Made by a program: the position numbers and the translations under genes
Notes under the pieces: model-generated
The model's database searches: none
Seen by the model: the letters and a program-made list of their open reading frames with translations, nothing else
Told to the model about the DNA's origin: nothing
From: Pseudoalteromonas sp. N1230-9
GTDB lineage: Bacteria > Pseudomonadota > Gammaproteobacteria > Enterobacterales > Alteromonadaceae
Length of the DNA: 64,000 nt
Direction of reading: 5' to 3'
NCBI RefSeq assembly: GCF_032716425.1
Contig: NZ_CP090419.1
Coordinates: forward strand, 3,226,001-3,290,000
Shown here: piece by piece, positions 35,281-44,089 of the stretch
Numbering within the stretch: the first letter of the stretch is position 1
How the letters are laid out: the number at the start of each line of letters is the position of its first letter

Positions 35281-35703
35281 TTAGTTTTCGGATGAATCAT
35301 ATTCCTCACGAGGTCTGTTTGATACTAACTTTTGCAGCCAATAGCCATCATGCTTTTCAAAAATATTTAGCCCTTCTCTTGTGTTCACTAAAATATTATT
35401 ACCAACAGTCGTGTAATAAAGCGGGTTTGGGTCAATCGATATTAATGCGTGCACTATACCAATCAAGTCATCAGAAAGGTATTTTTCTAAAGCGTTCACA
35501 TCTTTGATGCCCATTGTGATGTAATCATAAAGTTGCTTCGCTGTTATATCAGACTTTAATTTATGTACAGAGGCGTCTGCCACACCTACGCACTTATCAT
35601 AAAAGTCCATACCTAACATAGTTTGCTTATCCTCACACAAAGATAAATCTGAAAACTGTGCAAAGCATGTACTTGGTAATAATAAAACTAAAAATTTTTT
35701 CAT
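35281..35703 (-). CDS. Secreted/periplasmic protein of unknown function
   Basis: The ATG at 35701-35703 opens a signal peptide (MKKFLVLLLPSTCFAQ), with AGGTGG 5 nt upstream. The 125-residue mature part contains paired cysteines (CEDK, CVGV) and no known motif. It is coupled to the preceding gene by a 4-nt ATGA overlap. A secreted protein directly behind a coupled partner would fit an immunity or accessory factor; this is inferred only. Confidence 0.6.
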   Translation of the reverse strand: MKKFLVLLLPSTCFAQFSDLSLCEDKQTMLGMDFYDKCVGVADASVHKLKSDITAKQLYDYITMGIKDVNALEKYLSDDLIGIVHALISIDPNPLYYTTVGNNILVNTREGLNIFEKHDGYWLQKLVSNRPREEYDSSEN

Positions 35704-36008
35704 TGTGCCACCTGATAACGCTCTGCGATATTCCAGCTTCTCCAATCAGCGAATAACTTTTCAAACTGCATGGGGCTTTGCGCAAAGCTACTTTCAATCG
35801 CCTGTATATCCCACATGGTTTTAATTTGAATACCTGCACTTAATGCATTCAAAACAGCTGCTGTTTTAAATGCAGGTATACCAGTTTTTAATTCTAAAGT
35901 CTCGCCAGCAGCATCAGCTGACGCTTCGGACATAAAAGCTACTTTAAATAAATCTGAAGTTGGATCTGCAGCAGATAATAATTTAGGTATTGCCTTATAC
36001 AGGTGCAC
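35700..36008 (-). CDS. Hypothetical protein, possibly N-terminally truncated
   Basis: A GTG start (36006-36008) with a stop codon two codons upstream opens a 102-residue protein. It has an alanine-rich helix (FKTAAVLNALSAGIQI) and an end with aromatic residues (KLFADWRSWNIAERYQ). It looks like the C-terminal tail of a larger effector-type protein, but I do not recognise it. The stop overlaps the next ATG. Confidence 0.5.
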   Translation of the reverse strand: MHLYKAIPKLLSAADPTSDLFKVAFMSEASADAAGETLELKTGIPAFKTAAVLNALSAGIQIKTMWDIQAIESSFAQSPMQFEKLFADWRSWNIAERYQVAQ

Positions 36009-36129
36009 GGCTGTCTAAGGTGAAATCGATGTGCTGGAATGATGTAAATTTATTATCGCGGCCAAGATGATTCCCGCAACACTGACGAAAACCCGCCAGA
36101 ACTATGAAATACTGCTTCAAAATTTAGTA

Positions 36130-36479
36130 GTAGACATTTTAAGTAAAAGACAAATAAAGTGTGGAGTAGGTCGTTTTGTATTTCCTTCTAGGATTAAATC
36201 AAAACATGGATATCACTGGAGTGAGATAGAGTTTGGAGGGAAGCTATTACATTAGCTGGACTGCATCATTCAAATCCTAATCTTAGACCAAAGACCTATG
36301 GCTCAAGACGTACTTTTGCAACATTACATAGACAAAGTGGTGCAGACATAAGTGTCGTATCAAAATCACTCTACCACACTTCACTTAAGCACACTCTAAT
36401 TTATGTCTGTGCAAATATCACTCAGGCTAGAGATGCAATTGATGGTGCATTTCAATTCCTAAAATTATTTTTGTGTTAA
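36130..36479 (+). pseudogene. Broken tyrosine recombinase (integrase) C-terminal part
   Basis: Two frames must be joined to read it. The first contains GRFVFPSRIKSKHGYHWSE and ends in TAG at 36253-36255. The second, read from about 36222, gives VWREAITLAGLHHSNPNLRP, then the catalytic box SRRTFATLHRQSGADISVVS and the HTSLKHTLIYV region where the family has its His and Tyr. The sequence between shows a frameshift. The catalytic Arg is present, but the enzyme cannot be made as one chain, and the N-terminal domain is missing. Confidence 0.75.
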
Positions 36480-36512
36480 TATAGTGTTTTAATATAAATA
36501 AGGAATGTTTAT

Positions 36513-36965
36513 ATGCCTCTAAGTGAGCAAATTCTGAAATACTTACCAGTTAATGCTGAAGACAATGCTCAGCACATCAATGACATTTGTTTCAACAGCG
36601 TAAGTTGGACAATATACACAGCAGGGAATTTCCAAAACCCTATTGAGCTAATGGAACTTCTTGGAGTATTTACAGTGCTGGATACTAAAAAAGCTTTAGA
36701 TTTGGCATCTAAATTAGGGAACGGGAGTGTAAGTGGTCGCTTCGATATAAATCCAAACTACTTACTTCACGTTACAGACATCTCATTTTATGATCTCATA
36801 TCCGATTATAAAGATCGTGATCAAGAGTTTCTTGTTAAAGAATGTTTTAAAGCCTTAGAAGCGAGGGATAAGAAGTTTGACGGAATACACTTTGTAAAAG
36901 ACGGTATTATTTTCATACAAAAACCAGCCGCAAGAATGTGTAAAAGTACTTTCAGCCCAACCTGA
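36513..36965 (+). CDS. Hypothetical accessory protein, 150 aa
   Basis: The ATG follows AAGGA at about 9 nt. The product is a mixed-charge soluble protein with no motif I recognise. Its last 14 residues look unlike the rest; a switch of frame near the A-run at 36920 would continue with ECVKVLSAQPDEVAKAAKV before a stop at about 37005, so a frameshift at the end is possible. Confidence 0.5.
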   Translation: MPLSEQILKYLPVNAEDNAQHINDICFNSVSWTIYTAGNFQNPIELMELLGVFTVLDTKKALDLASKLGNGSVSGRFDINPNYLLHVTDISFYDLISDYKDRDQEFLVKECFKALEARDKKFDGIHFVKDGIIFIQKPAARMCKSTFSPT

Positions 36966-37108
36966 TGAGGTTGCCAAAGCCGCAAAGGTAAGGTGTATTC
37001 CACATTAAACATGACACTCGCTGTGGGTGTCTGTTATGTTTCATAATAAAGACCTAATCTTACTTCAATTTCAAAATAAAAGATGTCTAGTTGTTCAGGG
37101 GAAGATCA

Positions 37109-37300
37109 GTGTTGGTTAATGTTCTAGCGGCTGAATTTGAAAACTTACCTAGCTTATTAAATGAATTAACCCCAGAAGCACGAATTGATACTGTATGTAA
37201 GCTAACAAAGTTTGCTATATCCACAATAAAGCCTGTTTCATCTGGTTTGATCACTCGAAAGGAAGAGCCTGAGGCCAATACGCTTCATTTTTCAGAATAG
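37109..37300 (+). CDS. Small hypothetical protein, 63 aa
   Basis: The GTG at 37109 has AGGGGAA 7 nt upstream. The product (starting MLVNVLAAEFENLPSLLNE) is a helical protein with a basic C-terminal third. It lies in the accessory patch; no family is recognised and it may be a chance frame. Confidence 0.4.
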   Translation: MLVNVLAAEFENLPSLLNELTPEARIDTVCKLTKFAISTIKPVSSGLITRKEEPEANTLHFSE

Positions 37301-37363
37301 AAAATGATACAAACAAAAGTGGGCTATAAAAAAGCTAAAAAGTTAATGTAAAAAGGTAAAGTA

Positions 37364-37993
37364 ATGCTTGAAATATTCGTAGTTATAGCCCTAGTAATAG
37401 CAATAGTTCTAATTATGAATAAGAAGAGCGAAGCAACTATAGAGAAAACAAATAAACAACCTATTAGCCATAAACAACCACTACAGAACCCTATTCAAAC
37501 TAAAGCAAAAAGCCCAATCATAAAAGATTCCTCTAAAAATGATGTCCATGGTATTGATTATGACGGTAGGCATATACAAGATGCGATAAAATACCGCGAT
37601 TTAGGGAGAGTGGCCTTCAAAGAAGGGAGAAATAATGATGCTTGGAATTATTTCAGCATGGAATCAGAGGAATACGCTAAACATGCTGAAGTAATGGGGT
37701 TTTCTGCAATAAATACAATCTGTCTTTGCAACTCTGTTGGTGAAGCTAGAGCTAATATATTAAGAGTTGAAGGTAAACATTTAGATGCTTTTTTCCACAT
37801 ATTTCTATGGGTTGCCACTTCAAAGCACAGAAAAATAAAAAAGCATGACCAAAAGCTTCAGGCTTACTTCAATAGATGTAAGTTTAAAAAACTGACACTT
37901 GATGAAGTCAAAGCTTACCTTAATGAACTCGAAGCCATAGATTCGTCTAATATCATAAATCAGTTTCAGGTATGGAGAGACAATGAGAAATGA
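37364..37993 (+). CDS. Membrane-anchored hypothetical protein
   Basis: The 209-residue protein starts with one hydrophobic helix (FVVIALVIAIVLIM), then a Lys/Gln-rich linker and a helical domain of about 130 residues. Alternating DLGRVAFKEGRNNDAWNYF-type helices there suggest a TPR-like fold. Topology would be a single N-terminal anchor. No family is recognised. Confidence 0.6.
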   Translation: MLEIFVVIALVIAIVLIMNKKSEATIEKTNKQPISHKQPLQNPIQTKAKSPIIKDSSKNDVHGIDYDGRHIQDAIKYRDLGRVAFKEGRNNDAWNYFSMESEEYAKHAEVMGFSAINTICLCNSVGEARANILRVEGKHLDAFFHIFLWVATSKHRKIKKHDQKLQAYFNRCKFKKLTLDEVKAYLNELEAIDSSNIINQFQVWRDNEK

Positions 37994-38343
37994 GAAAGTT
38001 ACTACTCTTTATTAGGTATTATCTAAAGTAGACAAAAATAGAAATAGTTTTCTGACTCACAAAAAAGAAAACCTAAATTACCCTAGCTTCAAATTTTAAT
38101 ATTTTCGGCTGTCACTGAGGGCAATCAAGTCCTAAAGATTTAACCCCACCAGAACCTAGCAAAACCTTTCATCAAACCTATCTGTTCCCAACTATAGCAA
38201 TAAATTACAAGTGAATTAGTTTTGAGACAAATACGCGCACAGTGATTAGCGATTTATATTGTCCTAAAACTGATCCGTAGCACGTCCGTGGAAATAACTT
38301 AATAATTTTGTTAGTGGGTGTTTACTTGAGAAGCTTTTAAAAA
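37994..38343. other. Non-coding stretch, nothing recognised
   Basis: About 350 bp between the last accessory gene and tRNA-Ile. No open frame with a ribosome site, clear hairpin or repeat is seen. It may carry the boundary of the accessory patch. Confidence 0.5.
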
Positions 38344-38420
38344 TGGTGGCCCCTCCCAGACTTGAACTGGGGACCTAACGATTATGAGTCGTGTGCTCTA
38401 ACCAACTGAGCTAAGGGGCC
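38344..38420 (-). tRNA. tRNA-Ile2 (CAT, lysidine-type)
   Basis: A 77-nt gene with encoded CCA and anticodon CAT. The acceptor GGCCCCT/AGGGGCC, D arm and T arm follow the E. coli ileX type rather than elongator or initiator Met. The C would be modified to lysidine to read AUA. The 3' end faces the accessory patch to its left. Confidence 0.9.
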
Positions 38421-38484
38421 ATGCTATTAGCGAAAGCTAATTTTTTAGATGCGTTTATAGACATAAGTCTCTAAAGCGGGTTGC

Positions 38485-38513
38485 AGTATAAAAACTTTTT
38501 TTAGCCTTGTCAC
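38485..38513 (-). promoter_or_regulatory. Promoter of tRNA-Ile2
   Basis: On the minus strand a -35 GTGACA, exact 17-bp spacer and -10 TATACT, about 65 nt upstream of the tRNA. It is followed by a GCAACCCGC start region. Confidence 0.75.
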
Positions 38514-38691
38514 TAGCAAAACTCTTTATTTTAACAATCAATACTCTAACTGCTCAAATAGTAAACTTATCTATTTTTCAATTACCTCTGCTATGTTGGC
38601 TAGTTTGTAGACGTTGATATTGTCCTAGATCAAATAGCAGAATGAGTAAACTCGTTAAAATAGCCACTCTATTAATTGCGGAGTGCTGACT

Positions 38692-40065
38692 GTGATAAAT
38701 TTACCAAGCTGGGATGAATCTCTGATCAACAAGTACAATATTTCTGGGCCTCGATATACCTCTTACCCCACCGCATTGTCTTTAGCTGATGGTTATAAAC
38801 AACAAGATATGATCAATGCGATTGCGGCCTCAAAGAGCCGCTCTTTATCTTTGTATATTCATATCCCTTTTTGCAGTCAGCTTTGTTATTACTGCGGTTG
38901 TAATAAAGTGATCACTCGTCATCAATCGAAAGCCGATTTATACCTAGATAACTTGGCGCTTGAGATTGCTGAGCAAGCAACACTATTTGCTGATTATAGC
39001 GTTGAGCAACTGCATTTAGGGGGTGGTACGCCAACCTTTCTATCGGCAGAGCAAATGAGCCGTTTAATGGCATTGGTTGAGCAGCACTTTAATTTTGCTG
39101 ATGATGCCGAGCGCGGTATTGAAATTGATCCTCGCTCTTTAGCTGATGGCATGCTAGTACACCTGCGCAAGCTTGGCTTCAATCGTGTCTCGTTTGGTAT
39201 TCAAGACTTCAATGATGCTGTACAGCTGGCAGTTAATCGCCCACAAAGCGTGCAGTCAGTAAAAGGTTTAATCAGTGAGGCTCGTGAGCTTGGCTTCAAA
39301 TCAATTAATGCTGATATGATTTACGGTTTGCCATTACAAACACCAGAGAGCTTTAAAGAGACGATTTCGCAGTTAATTGAATTAAACCCAGATCGCGTGT
39401 CGGTTTTTAATTACGCTCATTTACCTGATAGATTCGCAGCGCAGCGTAAAATTAAAGATGCAGACTTACCGTCTGCTAGCGACAAGCTCACAATGTTTAA
39501 AAATACGCTTGAGCAGATGTTAGCTGCGGGCTATCAGTTTATCGGTATGGATCACTTTGCCCGTAAAGATAATGAGCTCGCCATTGCACAAAACAAAGGT
39601 CAATTGCACCGCAATTTCCAAGGTTACACCACGCATGGTCAATGTGATTTATTAGGCTTAGGTGTGTCGTCAATTTCGCAAATTGGCAATGCCATTTTAC
39701 AAAATGAAAAAGAGCTTAAGCACTATTATAAAGCTGTGCAAGAAGGTTTTGGCAGCGCGGTATGTAAAGGTGTTTTACTCAGTGATGACGATACCTTACG
39801 TGCAGCGGTGATCAAACAACTGATTTGTCAGTTTGAGCTTGATATTCCAACAATCGAGCAACAGTTTAAAATTAACTTTACACATTATTTCCGTGAAGCT
39901 CTACTCGCTCTCGAGCCATTACGTGCTGATGGTTTAGTGTCAGTTAGCGAAGACAAGATCACTGTTACAGCCCGCGGTAACTTATTTATTCGTATTATTT
40001 GTATGTGCTTTGACGCGCACTTACAACAACAAATCAAACAAACACGTTTTTCACGGGTTATTTGA
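38692..40065 (+). CDS. hemN: Oxygen-independent coproporphyrinogen III oxidase
   Basis: A 457-residue radical-SAM enzyme. The cluster motif IPFCSQLCYYCGC has the extra cysteine of true HemN, and PRYTSYPTA and HFARKDNELA are also family-typical. It makes protoporphyrinogen without oxygen. The second GTG (38692) has GGAG 8 nt upstream and is preferred over the GTG at 38683. It is near yihI, as in E. coli. Confidence 0.93.
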   Translation: MINLPSWDESLINKYNISGPRYTSYPTALSLADGYKQQDMINAIAASKSRSLSLYIHIPFCSQLCYYCGCNKVITRHQSKADLYLDNLALEIAEQATLFADYSVEQLHLGGGTPTFLSAEQMSRLMALVEQHFNFADDAERGIEIDPRSLADGMLVHLRKLGFNRVSFGIQDFNDAVQLAVNRPQSVQSVKGLISEARELGFKSINADMIYGLPLQTPESFKETISQLIELNPDRVSVFNYAHLPDRFAAQRKIKDADLPSASDKLTMFKNTLEQMLAAGYQFIGMDHFARKDNELAIAQNKGQLHRNFQGYTTHGQCDLLGLGVSSISQIGNAILQNEKELKHYYKAVQEGFGSAVCKGVLLSDDDTLRAAVIKQLICQFELDIPTIEQQFKINFTHYFREALLALEPLRADGLVSVSEDKITVTARGNLFIRIICMCFDAHLQQQIKQTRFSRVI

Positions 40066-40084
40066 TATTTTCACGCCCAAACTA

Positions 40085-40117
40085 AAAAGCAGAGCAATAA
40101 AATTGCTCTGCTTTTTT
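40085..40117. terminator. Bidirectional terminator between hemN and the DUF2489 gene
   Basis: A stem AAAGCAGAGCAA/TTGCTCTGCTTT with A and T runs on either side, serving the two convergent genes. Confidence 0.85.
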
Positions 40118-40138
40118 ATAACAGCTTTACCAACCCGC

Positions 40139-40654
40139 TTAATTGAATACGACGTTTTCACTGCCAGGTGCGGCTTTAAACTCTTCAATTAAACGTGCGC
40201 AATCCGCTTTTATCTCGTCGCTATGTTGCTCTTCTGCACGCCAACGTGTTGTATCCATTTTGAAAACCTCTTTTTTAGAGTATTTTTTACGGGCATCGTG
40301 AGTTGGCATGTCTTTGACCACTTCGTACATTTTAAAAATGCCTGGGTAGCGCTCACTCAGCTCGAACTCTTCAGCAAAGCTATATTGAGACATCAATACC
40401 CAGATACGTAAGCAGCCTTCTGAAAATTCGCATTGCTCTTCATTCATAGCACGCGCTATCAAGTGAATGCTGTCAGCCAATTTTGCGTTACGCTTCATTT
40501 TTGATGCAGCAAGCTGCTGCTCATGCTCAGCTTGTTTTTTTGCGATCGACTTATTTTGTACATTTAACTTATACAATAATTGCCCTGCATAAAATGCAAG
40601 TCCTGCGATAATTGCCGCTCCTATAACAATGGCAATAATCAAGCTCGTGCTCAT
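40139..40654 (-). CDS. DUF2489 membrane protein
   Basis: The 171-residue protein has one N-terminal helix (IIAIVIGAAIIAGLAFYAG) and a DUF2489 domain (SIHLIARAMNEEQCEFSEGCLRI). The function is unknown. Its ATG overlaps the yihI stop (ATGA), an arrangement common in related genomes, so it may act with YihI. Confidence 0.85.
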   Translation of the reverse strand: MSTSLIIAIVIGAAIIAGLAFYAGQLLYKLNVQNKSIAKKQAEHEQQLAASKMKRNAKLADSIHLIARAMNEEQCEFSEGCLRIWVLMSQYSFAEEFELSERYPGIFKMYEVVKDMPTHDARKKYSKKEVFKMDTTRWRAEEQHSDEIKADCARLIEEFKAAPGSENVVFN

Positions 40655-41250
40655 CGCTCATCCTCATCGTCTTCATCAAACCACTCATTCGCTAAATCGT
40701 CTGATAAGTACTTATCAAAGTCAGACTCGCCTTCAGCATCAAAGTCATCTTCAAAGTCGTCTTCGTAATCATCTTCATCTTCGATACCTAAAAGCTTACA
40801 GAGCGCTTGGTGACGCGCAATACGGCTATTAAAGTATTTAGCATCTTTGCCTGTTAGTAACTCGCCACGTTCATGACGCTCAACAAGCTTAAGCAGGCGC
40901 TCGTCACTTTCAAGTGCTTCTAACTCTTGCTCTGGCGTTAACTCAGGCTCAGCCACTTTCTTAAGCTCAACCATTGGTTTTAAGTTACGTTTCATTTCAA
41001 CTTTTGGTTCAGCTTTTGGTGCTACCAATGAAACAGGCTTTTTACTGCCCGTTCGCTTATCTTTAGGCTGACTGTTTGTTGTCGCTTTATCATCTTTTAA
41101 AGCATCAGGTGCATTGCGAGTACCGGCTTTTGCCCCTTTTGTTTTCTTTACTCGCTGCTCTTTTAGTGCGCGCATTTCTCTAAGCTTTTCTTTACTTAGA
41201 CGTACTGGACCATTTGATGGAATCTTACGCGACTTTTTCTTTCTACTCAT
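40651..41250 (-). CDS. yihI: YihI, activator of the GTPase Der
   Basis: The 199-residue protein starts with a basic tail (MSRKKKSRKIP), has a Lys/Ala/Pro-rich low-complexity middle and ends in a globular helix part (LTGKDAKYFNSRIARHQALCKLLGI) plus a very acidic end. This is the YihI layout; it raises Der GTPase activity in 50S assembly. It is transcribed leftwards, downstream of a possible leader with a terminator. Confidence 0.9.
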   Translation of the reverse strand: MSRKKKSRKIPSNGPVRLSKEKLREMRALKEQRVKKTKGAKAGTRNAPDALKDDKATTNSQPKDKRTGSKKPVSLVAPKAEPKVEMKRNLKPMVELKKVAEPELTPEQELEALESDERLLKLVERHERGELLTGKDAKYFNSRIARHQALCKLLGIEDEDDYEDDFEDDFDAEGESDFDKYLSDDLANEWFDEDDEDER

Positions 41251-41412
41251 ATCTTGATCGTCTCACTTAAGAGGTTGTGCACAACGCCTCTAGGCATTGT
41301 AATGCTGGCATAACCAGAAGAATTTGGTGTGTGCGGATGACGTTGGTCAACACGATGACCTGCGCACTTTTTATACTTATCGTATAAACGGGGGCTATTG
41401 TAACAGGACAAA

Positions 41413-41445
41413 TAAAAAGGCGGTAGAGAAAACATCTCTACCGCC
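41413..41445 (-). terminator. Intrinsic terminator upstream of yihI
   Basis: A perfect 10-bp stem (GGCGGTAGAG/CTCTACCGCC) with a 7-nt loop, followed on the minus strand by five T residues. It ends a leftward transcript from 41446-41740 and lies about 165 nt ahead of the yihI start, so it may act as an attenuator or as the end of an sRNA. Confidence 0.85.
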
Positions 41446-41492
41446 TACTAATCTGAGCGCCAATTATCTGGACACTTCTCCCTTCGACTTTT

Positions 41493-41621
41493 TTAGTCTT
41501 TATTATTTTTATTATTATTGTTTTCCATTTTGTTATTATTTTTACCTTCCGTGTAGCATTCCATTTTGTTTTTATTATTAGACTTCCATGAGCTTTTATT
41601 ATTTTCGGTCAATCCTGACAC
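41493..41621 (-). other. Asn/Lys-rich small ORF in a leader-like transcript
   Basis: A 42-codon frame starts at GTG (41619-41621) and ends just before the terminator. Fourteen codons are Asn and eight Lys, and the end is almost pure Asn/Lys. AAAGGA lies 13 nt upstream of the GTG, a long spacing. The DNA is AT-rich with repeated ATAATAA and AAAATGGAA pieces. A possible promoter (TTGTAA, 16 bp, TAAATT) lies near 41740. It may be a peptide, a leader or simply low-complexity RNA. Confidence 0.35.
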
Positions 41622-41925
41622 TTTTTTGTTATTTCCTTTAGGACACCTAACCAGTGTCTACCCCTAAAGATTCGCCGCAGTTACTTTCCTTATTAACATT
41701 GTCCATGTTGTTCTATTGTTTCAGCGACAGTGGTTAATTTACTTATTAATAATTTTGTTACAACTAATTTATATAACTTTTCTTACATTGAAGATATTGA
41801 AACAAGCTCATTTCATTCAATAACAATAAGTTACATTTAAAGATAAAATAAAAATAAGACTTAGCTCACACCAAGGTATGGTCAATGTCTCACACAAGAG
41901 TAGGATATTTCGACACAGGATGTAG

Positions 41926-41953
41926 ATAAAAAAAGCAGCTTACGCTGCTTTTA
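41926..41953 (-). terminator. Terminator of the cytochrome c4 gene
   Basis: The stem AAAAGCAGC/GCTGCTTTT with flanking A run gives a U tract for leftward transcription, 50 bp after the c4 stop. The stretch from here to 41740 is AT-rich with no clear gene. Confidence 0.8.
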
Positions 41954-42002
41954 TCAAACTAAATAAATTTTAGTGCGAAACAATATAGCTCGCAATCAGA
42001 CT

Positions 42003-42635
42003 TTAGTGTAAGCCACCTAGGTATTTTGAAAGTACTTCGATGTCTTCATCTGTTAGTTTTTTAGCAATGTCTTGCATCATGCCATTTAGGTCGTTATTGC
42101 GCGTACCATCACGGAACTTTTCAAGTTGCGACTTAATGTATTCAGGATGCTGAAACGAAATTTTCGGGAACTTCGCAAGTGATGTACCATTACCACGAGG
42201 ACCGTGACATGCTGCACATGAAGGGATACCACGCTCAGCATCGCCTGCTTTGAAAAGCTGTTGACCCACTTCAACTACATCTTTAGGTGTTGTACCTTCA
42301 GACATATTTAAAGAAGAGAAGTAAGCTGCTAGGTCTTTCATGTCTTGATCGCTAAGCGGCATTGCCATGCCACTCATTACTGGATCCATACGACCTTCTT
42401 TGCCGCCAGATGTCATACCTAATTTAAACTCTTGTAATTGTTTATAGATATAATCTGCGTGTTGGCCTGCAATTTTAGGGTAGATAGTAACCGGTGCATT
42501 ACCGTCTGGGCCGTGACAAGCCGCACACGTTGCCGATTTCTCTTTACCTGCGTTTACATCGCCATCAAATGCTGTTGCGTTGCTTGCTGACAACGTACCA
42601 AGCAATATAGTTAAAGATAGTGCTATTTTTTTCAT
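42003..42635 (-). CDS. Di-haem cytochrome c4
   Basis: The 210-residue protein has a signal peptide (cleavage after NATA) and two haem sites CAACH (residues near 36-40 and 138-142), each with a distal Met (for example MSGMAMP). It is a periplasmic electron carrier to terminal oxidases. The two halves are duplicates, as in c4. Confidence 0.93.
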   Translation of the reverse strand: MKKIALSLTILLGTLSASNATAFDGDVNAGKEKSATCAACHGPDGNAPVTIYPKIAGQHADYIYKQLQEFKLGMTSGGKEGRMDPVMSGMAMPLSDQDMKDLAAYFSSLNMSEGTTPKDVVEVGQQLFKAGDAERGIPSCAACHGPRGNGTSLAKFPKISFQHPEYIKSQLEKFRDGTRNNDLNGMMQDIAKKLTDEDIEVLSKYLGGLH

Positions 42636-42918
42636 GGTGAATTCTCTGTTTCCGACCCTGTATCATCTACAATATGGATGTTGTGATTTCTATATTCTAC
42701 ACGATAATAAATTCTCTGGCACGTTTTCTGCCCACATTAAGCTCATAATTTATAGGGATTTGACTTAGATTAAGTTTCTACCTAGAAATTTTCCTCATTC
42801 AAAGCCAGCTTAGCACCCCTAAATACGCTTTTGAATGCTGCTTTAATAGTATAAAATACGTGCCTTAAGTGGATTTAGGCCACTGACTACCATTATTTTT
42901 AAAAGACTAGGAGAGCCT

Positions 42919-43566
42919 GTGCTCAAATCTCGTATCAAATATAATACTGCGTCCTTTGTTACCAGCGCACCTGATATCTCACGCTTACCTGCTGATACGG
43001 GGATTGAAGTCGCGTTTGCTGGTCGTTCGAATGCGGGTAAATCCAGTGCCCTTAATACCTTAACAGATCAAAAATTAGCACGTACATCTAAAACACCAGG
43101 TCGTACTCAGTTGATCAATACGTTTGAACTTGATGCCGATAAACGCCTTATCGATTTACCAGGCTATGGTTTCGCTAAAGTTCCTATCGAAATGAAGAAG
43201 AAATGGCAAAAGTCGCTAGGTGAATACTTACAAAAGCGTCAAAGCTTAAAAGGTATCGTTGTTTTGATGGATATTCGCCATCCGTTAAAAGATTTAGACC
43301 GTGACTTAATTGACTGGGCTGTGGGCAGCGAAATTCCAGTGCTGGCACTATTAACCAAGTGCGACAAACTCAAACAAGGTGCGCGTAAAGCACAAGTTTT
43401 GCACGTTCGCCGTGAGTTAAGTAGCTTAGAGGGTGATATTACAGTCCATGCCTTCTCTTCATTAAAAGGCACAGGCTTACCTGAAGTTGCTAAAAAGCTA
43501 GATGAGTGGTTTTTAGGACCAATTGAAGTACACGCGCCTGAGTCTGACGAAACACCTGAAGCGTAA
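42919..43566 (+). CDS. engB: GTPase EngB/YsxC
   Basis: A 215-residue TRAFAC GTPase: P-loop [13 protein letters not shown]3 LPGYGFA and G4 TKCDKL. It assists 50S ribosome assembly. The GTG start follows TAGGAGAGCCT. The polA-side position matches E. coli yihA. Confidence 0.95.
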   Translation: MLKSRIKYNTASFVTSAPDISRLPADTGIEVAFAGRSNAGKSSALNTLTDQKLARTSKTPGRTQLINTFELDADKRLIDLPGYGFAKVPIEMKKKWQKSLGEYLQKRQSLKGIVVLMDIRHPLKDLDRDLIDWAVGSEIPVLALLTKCDKLKQGARKAQVLHVRRELSSLEGDITVHAFSSLKGTGLPEVAKKLDEWFLGPIEVHAPESDETPEA

Positions 43567-43570
43567 CCTC

Positions 43571-44089
43571 TTAAGCCAAGTAATAACGCTTGGCTAACGA
43601 TTCGATATAATAGCCCTGCTCGTCTGAGCAGGCTATTTCCGCCCACTGATAATAAACCTTTCTCGATACCCTTGCAGCCAATCCATGGGCCAATTGTAAG
43701 TAAGGTATACTCACCCCAGCAAATTCACGTAGCTCTAATGGCTGTTTTTCAGAGACTAGCCAGTTGCGCTGTAATTTATCAACACAGCAAAGCGCACGAC
43801 CTTGTTCAGTCTCTTCAAAACGCCAATCAACAATAATAAACGGGACATCATCGACTGCGATAGCCATTTTCTCAACAGGCGTTTTTAAAAAGTAGCTGTC
43901 AGCTTCTTTGCAAAGCACGGAGGCAAAAAGTTTAACCATTGCCTCGCGTTTTATTTCACTGCCAGCATAAAACCACCGCCCTTGCGCATCAATCGTTATT
44001 GGCACTTCCCCACAACTTTGTGGCTGCCATTGATCAAACGGTTTATCAGGTGTCTGAAGGGCGGCTTCTAACTCAGCAAGTGATTGCAT
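43571..44089 (-). CDS. DUF1285 protein
   Basis: The 172-residue protein matches DUF1285: CGEVPITIDAQGRWFYAGSEIKREAMVKLFASVL is the family's N-terminal motif. Its function is unknown; the beta-rich fold is soluble with no signal. It shares a one-base stop/start overlap (TAATG) with the YceI gene upstream. Confidence 0.88.
   Translation of the reverse strand: MQSLAELEAALQTPDKPFDQWQPQSCGEVPITIDAQGRWFYAGSEIKREAMVKLFASVLCKEADSYFLKTPVEKMAIAVDDVPFIIVDWRFEETEQGRALCCVDKLQRNWLVSEKQPLELREFAGVSIPYLQLAHGLAARVSRKVYYQWAEIACSDEQGYYIESLAKRYYLA

Noticed and set aside
35145..35300. Left attachment repeat for an island at tRNA-Ile2
   Set aside because: I looked for a copy of the tRNA 3' end after galE and found none, so island borders remain unproven.
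38605..38640. FNR-like TTGAT...ATCAA upstream of hemN
   Set aside because: The half-sites are 10 bp apart instead of 4, so it is not a standard FNR site.
40580..40832. Rightward Ser-rich frames opposite yihI and the DUF2489 gene
   Set aside because: They are antisense shadows of the acidic tail of YihI.
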